Shown: positions 15,901-20,673 of the stretch, piece after piece
Position numbering within the stretch: the stretch's first letter is position 1
How the letters are laid out: every line of letters begins with the position of its first letter
Assembly (NCBI GenBank): GCA_027038775.1
Contig: JALWGP010000403.1
Location: forward strand, 1-20,673
DNA: 20,673 bases
Source: Sedimenticola sp.
GTDB lineage: Bacteria; Pseudomonadota; Gammaproteobacteria; Chromatiales; Chromatiaceae
Direction: 5' to 3'
Notes under the pieces: model-generated
Told to the model about the DNA's origin: nothing
Database searches by the model: none
What the model saw: the letters and a program-made list of their open reading frames with translations, nothing else
Translations under genes and position numbers: made by a program

Positions 15901-18846
15901 GGGGTGCCGGTGGAGGAGATGCGCCGGGACGTGCACACGTTGAAAGGGGGCGCGCGCATGGCCGGGCTGATGCCCCTGGGCGACCTGGCGCAGGGCCTCG
16001 AGGCTTTCTTCGAGGCGCTGGAGCAGAGCGGCGGCGAGGTGGACCCCGATACCAGGCAGCGGGTGCGGCGGCTGGTGGAGGCCATGGAGGATGCGCTCGA
16101 CGCGTTGCATCTCAATGGCAAGCTGCCGGACCTGACCGCGCGGATTGCGGAGGCGGGAGAGCTGGCCGCCGGCATGGAGGCCCTGGTGCCCGCCGGGGAG
16201 CCGGAGGAGAGCGAGGAGCTCATCCCCCAGGAGCCGGAGTCCATTCTGCTGTCGGAGGGCTGGGAAGGCGAGAGCGAATATCACCCCGAGTCGGCCTCCC
16301 TTCCGGGAAGGGAGGAGGCCGTTCTTCCGGCGCGGGAGGAACCGACCCCGGCCGAGCCCGCCGTCGATCCCGAGCTGCTGGAGCTGTTCCTGGAAGAGGC
16401 CGGCGAGATCATGGAACGGCTGGAGGAGCATCTCGGCGAATGGGAGCAGGAGATCACCTCCGGCGAGGCCATCGACGGCCTGATGCGCAACCTGCACACG
16501 CTCAAGGGCAATGCCCGTTTCGCCGGCCTCTTCGCCATGGGGGATCTCAGCCACGCGCTCGAGTCCCTCTTCGAGAACCTGGCGGAAGGCGGCCTGCAGC
16601 CGGACGAGCGCCTGGTGCCGCTGGTCCGCCAGGGGGTCGACCGGCTCGAGAACAGCATCGAGCTGCTGCAGCGCAACAGCGCGCCGCCGGACCTGGCCGA
16701 CATCACCGGGGCCATCGAGTCCGCGGCGGCCGGAAGGCCGTGGGAGCTGCCGGCCGCCACCGGCGAGTCGGAGTTCACCGCCTTCTCCGAGACCAGCATG
16801 ACGGCGGCTTCCTCCGAGATGGGCCGGGAACCCTCCAGCCTGCAACCGGAGCAGGACTCTTCCTTCATCCTGAATTCCCAGGTGCTGACCGATTCCGAGC
16901 TGCTGGGTGAAACCGAGCTGGGCGGCGAAGAGCGGGTGATCCCCTTCCCGGCGGAGGGCGTGCGCAAGCGCCGGGACCGCCAGCGCCCGCCGCCGCTGAG
17001 GGCCGAGGAGGAACAGGCCGACAAGGGGGAACGGGTGCGGGTGCTGGCCGAGCTGCTCGACCAGCTGGTCAACAACGCCGGCGAGGTGAGCATCTACCGG
17101 GCCCGCCTCGAACGGCAGAACATGCGCGTGCAGCACAACCTGGAGGAGCTCAACACCACCATCTCCCGCCTGCGCGCCCAGCTGCGAGCCCTGGAGCTGG
17201 AGACCGAGGCGCAGATCCGCTCCCGTCACGAGAGGGAGCAGGAGGACAAGAAATACGAGGATTTCGATCCGCTGGAGATGGACCGCTACTCCACTCTGCA
17301 GCAGCTCTCCCGGGCGCTGTCGGAGACCATCAGCGATCTCTCCAACATCGGGGAGTCCCTGAGCGAGCAGATGCGCGACGCCGACACCCTGCTGCTGCAG
17401 CAGGCGCGGGTCACCAACGACCTGCAGGATGGACTCCTGCGCAGCCGCATGGTGCCCTTCAAGCGGCAGGCCTCCCGCCTGCAGCGGGTGGTGAGGCAGA
17501 CGGCCCACACCCTGGGCAAGAAGGCCGAGCTGGACGTGATCGGGGCCGAGGGAGAGATCGACCGCACCATTCTCAACCGTATCATGGGGCCGTTGGAGCA
17601 CCTCCTGCGCAACGCGGTGGCCCACGGCATCGAGCCTCCGCAGAAGCGTGAAGAGCTGGGCAAGCCCAAGACCGGCAAGGTGTCGCTGGTGCTGGCGCGG
17701 GAGGGAAGCGAGGTGGTGCTCACCATCTCCGACGACGGTGCCGGCCTGGACGCCGCCGCCATCCGCAGGAAGGCGGTCCAGAGCGGTCTGCTGGAGGAGC
17801 AGGCCGAGGTGGACGAGGAGACCCTCTACCAATTCATCCTGCAGCCCGGTTTCACCACCGCGGCAGAGGTGACCCAGGTGGCCGGGCGGGGCGTGGGCAT
17901 GGATGCCGTGGTGGCCGAGATCAAGCAGCTCGGCGGCTCGCTGGAGATCATGTCCCAACAGGGCCGGGGCAGCAGCTTCGTCATCCGGTTGCCCTTCACC
18001 CTGGCCATTTCGGAGGCGCTGCTGGTGGAAGTGGCGGAGGACGTCTACGCCATTCCCCACGGCTCCACCGAGGTGATTATCCGCGTCTCCCGCGAGGACC
18101 TGCTGGCCTGTTACCAGGGGCGCTCCGAAGGAATCGAGTACGGCGGGCACCTCTACCCGGTGCGCTACCTGGGGTCGCTCCTGGGTATCGCCGAGCCGGT
18201 GGTTCCGGACAACGCCAAGTGGGTGCCCCTGCTGCTGGTACGGGCCGGCGAGCAGCGCATGGCCATCCAGCTGGACCGTCTCATCGGCAACCAACAGGTG
18301 GTGGTGAAGTCCATCGGCGGACAGCTGGCCGGGGTGCGCTGGTTCACCGGCGGAACCATCCTGGCCGATGGCAAGATCGCGCTTCTGCTGGACGTGAACG
18401 CGGTGGTCCGCTCCGCCGCCATGGCCCAGGCCGCCGCTACTCCTGCCGTTCCCGAAGAGGAGGAGCGGGGCATCACCGTGATGGTGGTGGACGACTCCAT
18501 CACGGTGCGCAAGGTGACCAGCCGGTTGCTGGAGCGGCATAACATGCAGGTGCTGACGGCCAAGGACGGAGTGGATGCCATCACCGTGCTGCAGGACCGC
18601 AAGCCCGACGTGATGCTGCTCGACATCGAGATGCCGCGCATGGACGGCTACGAGCTGGCCCGTCACATCCGCAACACGCCCGAGCTGGAGGATATCCCCA
18701 TCATTATGATCACCTCGCGCACCGGCGAGAAGCACCGTAACCGCGCGCTGGAGCTGGGCGTGGACCGCTACCTGGGAAAGCCCTATCAGGAGACCGACCT
18801 GCTGGAGAACATCTACGAACTGCTGGGAGAAAGGGTCTATGGGTGA
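12937..18846 (+). CDS. chpA: Hybrid chemotaxis histidine kinase ChpA (PilL)
   Basis: A 1969-residue CheA-type kinase driving the pilus chemosensory pathway. Four clear Hpt modules carry His692 (HTLKGSGRM), His854 (HTLRGSSHL), His1000 (HTLKGGARM) and His1187 (HTLKGNARF). Three degenerate N-terminal modules carry His51 (HQLLGTLRM), His356 (HKVADTLGM) and His474 (HKLAGVFSV). A Glu/Pro-rich linker lies at about 591-640. The dimerisation region is about 1367-1500, then an HATPase with the N box at Asn1559, DDGAG from 1599 and GRGVGMD from 1650. A CheW domain covers about 1691-1830 and a receiver about 1845-1965 (Asp1852, Asp1853, phosphoacceptor Asp1896, Lys1948). The ATG at 12937 follows GAGGGAA; open frame upstream is a pilJ shadow. 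P. aeruginosa ChpA is about 2470 residues, so this one is shorter. Confidence 0.95.
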   Translation: MNEVEKPDYATLRWVKEGLDETVQLARQALEAYEEAGFQGDAIGTFLERVHQLLGTLRMVQVYGGAMLVEEMEQVGRLLEEGALEGSERLAESLMLGLVQLPGYLERLEKGEPDIPLVLLPVLNDLRAARGVAPASEVVLYAPNLNRVVEREPVIPGSGNADIPALVKQQRTRYHHGLLAWYRGEGEEEGLQLVLDVVRRVNAVAGTRRLRRLMDSAEALVITLMDGEFAADDEVKQLFSRLDRVFKTLIEKGEEASMEQFPMDLLKNILYFVSRSHSTDPVVQSVKRTADLANSFPEQMHHAAEERPAAADGSVLSAVSAELLGDLGLIQEGLDLYIRGDREELERLRGLADRLHKVADTLGMLGKGMLREKLLQVVEVLAEIESGRLQPDDDQLMQIATTLVQAESALGGGETSGATGDIGAQEPEAEREARDRAVIREASVEFSRIKEGLERYLHDFSESGRLHDVAGDVHKLAGVFSVIDLEAVAGLLKLVEPELERLAGGELELTPQQRGALVDFFAALDYYLEARLDGRSNLDEILDQASVSLRRLTTEAEAAEGEVHPEFMEEPERRQSVDAKVVPLYGDATGLEQEEPEEEPPETEEAVDEEPGEPAAVVAGERGEEEEAAAEAEEPVEEPSVLVEMDKIDPEIFDIFMEEAGEELEVINEQYPKWRADLSDENALQTFRRSFHTLKGSGRMVGAMVIGEFAWAVENLLNRVMDGTVPADPEVLAYLDEAVAAVPVLVEAQRTGTPARVDVAALQARGFELAEPRERVEEMPAEEVAEEVLEEVPEEAGEFTGEVPELPPPAIVLDEDLHSIFHTESETHLEVLKQFLDGCDEGCQVTGEVVRALHTLRGSSHLAEVEPMAVLAGEMEIYCNHLHQLAHPCGAEELGLIREFHGVMNEMLGAINRPGSELPDWEALVEAMRAADRALPEVMSDLEPVSDSELLQEPAPEREIVTAFMEEAAEILERLDGTLQQWLEGDGAGVPVEEMRRDVHTLKGGARMAGLMPLGDLAQGLEAFFEALEQSGGEVDPDTRQRVRRLVEAMEDALDALHLNGKLPDLTARIAEAGELAAGMEALVPAGEPEESEELIPQEPESILLSEGWEGESEYHPESASLPGREEAVLPAREEPTPAEPAVDPELLELFLEEAGEIMERLEEHLGEWEQEITSGEAIDGLMRNLHTLKGNARFAGLFAMGDLSHALESLFENLAEGGLQPDERLVPLVRQGVDRLENSIELLQRNSAPPDLADITGAIESAAAGRPWELPAATGESEFTAFSETSMTAASSEMGREPSSLQPEQDSSFILNSQVLTDSELLGETELGGEERVIPFPAEGVRKRRDRQRPPPLRAEEEQADKGERVRVLAELLDQLVNNAGEVSIYRARLERQNMRVQHNLEELNTTISRLRAQLRALELETEAQIRSRHEREQEDKKYEDFDPLEMDRYSTLQQLSRALSETISDLSNIGESLSEQMRDADTLLLQQARVTNDLQDGLLRSRMVPFKRQASRLQRVVRQTAHTLGKKAELDVIGAEGEIDRTILNRIMGPLEHLLRNAVAHGIEPPQKREELGKPKTGKVSLVLAREGSEVVLTISDDGAGLDAAAIRRKAVQSGLLEEQAEVDEETLYQFILQPGFTTAAEVTQVAGRGVGMDAVVAEIKQLGGSLEIMSQQGRGSSFVIRLPFTLAISEALLVEVAEDVYAIPHGSTEVIIRVSREDLLACYQGRSEGIEYGGHLYPVRYLGSLLGIAEPVVPDNAKWVPLLLVRAGEQRMAIQLDRLIGNQQVVVKSIGGQLAGVRWFTGGTILADGKIALLLDVNAVVRSAAMAQAAATPAVPEEEERGITVMVVDDSITVRKVTSRLLERHNMQVLTAKDGVDAITVLQDRKPDVMLLDIEMPRMDGYELARHIRNTPELEDIPIIMITSRTGEKHRNRALELGVDRYLGKPYQETDLLENIYELLGERVYG

Positions 18847-19324
18847 AGGAGTGGAAGAGGTGTCGGAAGTCCAGGGCCTGCTCATTCCCCAGCGCCAGGC
18901 ACCGCTGCTGCTGCCGTCGGCCTCGGTCATTGAGATCATCGGCTACCGGGAACTGGTGCGCGACGAGGGTGACGCACCCGCCTGGATGCTGGGTCGTTTC
19001 GAGTGGCGGCACCTGATGCTTCCGCTGATCTCCATGGAGCGGCTGCTGGGCGTGGAGCGTCAGCAGCGTCGCGGGCGCAAGCGGATCATCGTCATTCACG
19101 TCTTCGATGACCGGCTGGAACACCCCTTCGTTGGCGTGGACGCCACCGGCATGCCGCGGCTGGTGAACATCAACGATGCTTCCCTGGAGGTGGAGGCCGG
19201 GGAGGCGTGGCCGTCCGACTGGCCGGTGCTCTACAAGGTGAAGATCCAGGAGACGGAGGCGCTGGTGCCGGATCTCGACCGCCTGGGCGCCCTGGCCGCC
19301 TCCCTCGAGCAGGCCGCGGCCTGA
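18839..19324 (+). CDS. chpC: CheW-like adaptor ChpC
   Basis: A 161-residue CheW-domain protein, the second adaptor of the Chp pathway, thought to connect further receptors to ChpA. CheW-fold segments are LLIPQRQAPLLLPSASVIEIIGY near the N-terminus, WMLGRFEWRHLMLPLISMERLLG (about 49-71) and RIIVIHVF. The typical GxxxxRGxxxPxxDL core is replaced by a looser GRFEWRHLMLPLISM, as expected for ChpC rather than PilI. The ATG overlaps the last eight bases of chpA; GTG codons at 18851 and 18860 are possible alternatives. It follows chpA directly, without the chpB gene found between them in P. aeruginosa, and it converges on rsmE with only seven bases between the stops. Confidence 0.88.
   Translation: MGEGVEEVSEVQGLLIPQRQAPLLLPSASVIEIIGYRELVRDEGDAPAWMLGRFEWRHLMLPLISMERLLGVERQQRRGRKRIIVIHVFDDRLEHPFVGVDATGMPRLVNINDASLEVEAGEAWPSDWPVLYKVKIQETEALVPDLDRLGALAASLEQAAA
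19310..19323. repeat. Perfect 14-base palindrome at the chpC 3' end
   Basis: CAGGCCGCGGCCTG reads the same on both strands and covers the last codons and part of the stop of chpC, next to the convergent rsmE stop. No T-run follows. It may only reflect GC-rich Ala codons; a transcription-end role is unproven. Confidence 0.25.
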
Positions 19325-19331
19325 AGCCTGT

Positions 19332-20063
19332 TCAGCGGAAGTCCCCCCAGAGCACCTGGGCGGCGGCCAGGGCCGCCAGTGGCGCCGTCTCGGTGCGCAG
19401 CACCCTCGGTCCCAGGCGGACCCCGGTGCAGCCCCCGGCATAGGCGAGATTGCGTTCTTCCTCGTTCAGCCCTCCTTCCGGACCGATCAGGAAGGTGAGC
19501 CGTTCTCCCGGTGCAGGCAGCTGCGGCAGGGAGGATTCCGCCCGGGGGTCCAGCAGCAGGACCGGTGGGGCGGCCCGCTCGAGCCATGCCGCCAGCCGCA
19601 GGGGCGCGTGCAGTTGCGGCAGGTAGCGACGTCCCGACTGCTCGCAGGCGCTCCTCACCACGCCGTGCCAATGTGCCATCCGCTTCTCCAGCCGCTTTCC
19701 CTCCAGCCGCACCACGGTGCGTTCCGTGAAGAGGGGCTGCAGGCCGGTCACGCCCAGCTCCACCGCCTTCTGCAGGGCGTAATCCATGCGTTCGCCGCGT
19801 GAGATGCCCAGCGCCAGGTGAAACGCCAGGGGAGGTGGCGGCTCCACTGCTCCCGCATCCAGGATCTCCGCCTGCGCGGTTCCCTTGCGCAGGTGTGTCA
19901 GCCGCGCCAGGTAGTCGCGCCCGTCCCGTCCGTTGAAGAGGAGGATCTGCGCCCCCTCGCGCAGCCGTAGCACTTGCAGCAGGTGGCGGACGACGCGCTC
20001 CGGTAGCTCGACGCGCCCGCCCGGTGCCAGGGGAAGGTCGACGTGGTTACGCGGCAGGCGCAC
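19332..20063 (-). CDS. rsmE: 16S rRNA (uracil-1498-N3)-methyltransferase RsmE
   Basis: A 243-residue SPOUT-class methyltransferase using S-adenosylmethionine to methylate U1498 of 16S rRNA in the assembled 30S subunit. It has an N-terminal PUA-like domain (about 1-70) and a trefoil-knot domain (about 78-240). Diagnostic blocks are RMDYALQKAVELGVTGLQPL (about 92-111), SERT-like TERTVV (113-118), RSACEQSGR (137-145), FLIGPEGGLNEEE (191-203) and LGPRVLRTETAPLAAL (217-232). The start is the GTG at 20061-20063 (MRLPRNHV, the usual family opening), which overlaps the 3' end of metF by 17 bases. In E. coli rsmE is adjacent to gshB; here the pil-chp cluster lies between them. Confidence 0.95.
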   Translation of the reverse strand: MRLPRNHVDLPLAPGGRVELPERVVRHLLQVLRLREGAQILLFNGRDGRDYLARLTHLRKGTAQAEILDAGAVEPPPPLAFHLALGISRGERMDYALQKAVELGVTGLQPLFTERTVVRLEGKRLEKRMAHWHGVVRSACEQSGRRYLPQLHAPLRLAAWLERAAPPVLLLDPRAESSLPQLPAPGERLTFLIGPEGGLNEEERNLAYAGGCTGVRLGPRVLRTETAPLAALAAAQVLWGDFR

Positions 20064-20673
20064 TGCCGGCCAGTCCCAGCCGTTCGCAGATGGCCAGGGT
20101 GGCCGCCGACTGGTTCATGGTGTAGAAGTGGAGGCCCGGGGCGCCGCCGTCGAGGAGGTTGCGGCACAGCCCGGTGACCACGTCCAGGCCAAACTCGAAG
20201 AGACCCTCGGTGTCGTCCCCGAAGGCCTCCAGCCGTTTGCGCAGCCAGCGCGGGATCTCGGCGCCGCAGGCGTCGGAGAAGCGGGCCAGGTTGACGTAGT
20301 TGGTGATGGGCATGATGCCGGGCACGATGGGAATGGTGATGTTCCGCTTCGCGCAGTCGTCGAGGAAACGCCAGTAGGCGTCCGGGTTGTAGAAGTACTG
20401 GGTGATGGCACCCTGGGCGCCCGCCTCCACCTTGCGCCTGAAGTTGTCCAGGTCCTGCCAGGCGCTGGGCGCCTGGGGGTGGAACTCGGGGTAGGCGGCC
20501 ACCTCGATCTGGAACTCGCCGGGGAAGTTGGCCTGGATGAAGGCCACCAGCTCGTTGGCGAAGTTGAACTCGCCCAGCCCGCCCAGGCCCGCTCCGGAAG
20601 GGAGGTCGCCGCGCAGGGCCACGATGCGCCGGATCCCCTCGTTGCGGTAGCGGTTGAGGATGTCGAGGATCTC
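20047..20673 (-). CDS. metF: 5,10-methylenetetrahydrofolate reductase, 3' part (runs off the window)
   Basis: The C-terminal 208 residues of MetF, a flavoprotein TIM barrel that reduces methylene-THF to methyl-THF for methionine synthesis. The frame is open to the right window edge, so the start is outside; a full protein is usually about 280-300 residues. Recognised segments are IVALRGDLPSG, FQIEVAAYPEFHP, KVEAGAQGAITQYFYNPD, IPIVPGIMPITNYVNL, and near the end GAPGLHFYTMNQS, all in MetF order. The stop (TAA) lies inside the start of rsmE, so the two are probably co-transcribed. An in-frame ATG or GTG inside the visible part is not the true start because conserved MetF sequence continues upstream of it. 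Confidence 0.95.
   Translation of the reverse strand, partial: EILDILNRYRNEGIRRIVALRGDLPSGAGLGGLGEFNFANELVAFIQANFPGEFQIEVAAYPEFHPQAPSAWQDLDNFRRKVEAGAQGAITQYFYNPDAYWRFLDDCAKRNITIPIVPGIMPITNYVNLARFSDACGAEIPRWLRKRLEAFGDDTEGLFEFGLDVVTGLCRNLLDGGAPGLHFYTMNQSAATLAICERLGLAGSAPAA

Noticed and set aside
12919..18939. A 2006-codon open frame on the strand opposite chpA
   Set aside because: It is antisense to an unambiguous kinase gene. The translation is rich in His, Gln, Leu and Gly with no recognisable domain, as expected from the mirror of GC-biased codons. No family supports it.

Overview
The window looks like chromosomal DNA from a GC-rich gammaproteobacterium. It is densely coding, most gene junctions are stop-start overlaps, and GTG starts are common. 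The gene order strongly recalls Pseudomonas and related gammaproteobacteria: an lptM-lysA-dapF-DUF484-xerC cluster, and gshB next to a pilGHIJ-chpA-chpC chemosensory cluster that ends beside rsmE. The exact lineage cannot be fixed from this sequence; a sulfur-oxidising or Ectothiorhodospira/Chromatiales-type organism is only a guess.

Layout. (1) Positions 31-3795, minus strand: lptM (a 36-residue lipoprotein), lysA, dapF, a DUF484 gene and xerC. The last four are joined by ATGA overlaps and cover the end of lysine/meso-DAP synthesis plus chromosome dimer resolution. (2) Positions 3865-4530, plus strand: a single alpha/beta-hydrolase carboxylesterase, divergent from lptM. (3) Positions 4560-7850, minus strand: gshB, an ApbE-type flavin transferase, a TonB-like protein and a MazG-like nucleotide pyrophosphohydrolase. 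(4) Positions 7851-8070: an AT-richer divergent intergenic region whose plus strand can fold into an elaborate three-stem structure (7866-7982). (5) Positions 8071-19324, plus strand: two exported proteins (a small unknown one and a rhodanese-like one), then pilG, pilH, pilI, pilJ, chpA and chpC, the chemosensory pathway that controls type IV pilus twitching. (6) Positions 19332-20673, minus strand: rsmE and the 3' part of metF, which runs off the right edge.

How the genes work together. PilJ is the membrane receptor. PilI and ChpC are CheW-type adaptors. ChpA is a very large hybrid CheA kinase with several Hpt modules, a CheW domain and its own receiver. PilG and PilH are the two single-domain response regulators. 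The methyltransferase (pilK) and methylesterase (chpB) that accompany this system in Pseudomonas aeruginosa are absent from the cluster. The nearby tonB-like gene fits the known placement of tonB3 next to gshB-pilG in P. aeruginosa.

Most of the window is well-known biology. The parts deserving a second look are the candidate structured RNA leader at 7866-7982, the exported small-protein/rhodanese pair at the head of the pil-chp cluster, and the reduced, adaptation-enzyme-free chp cluster with its shorter ChpA.
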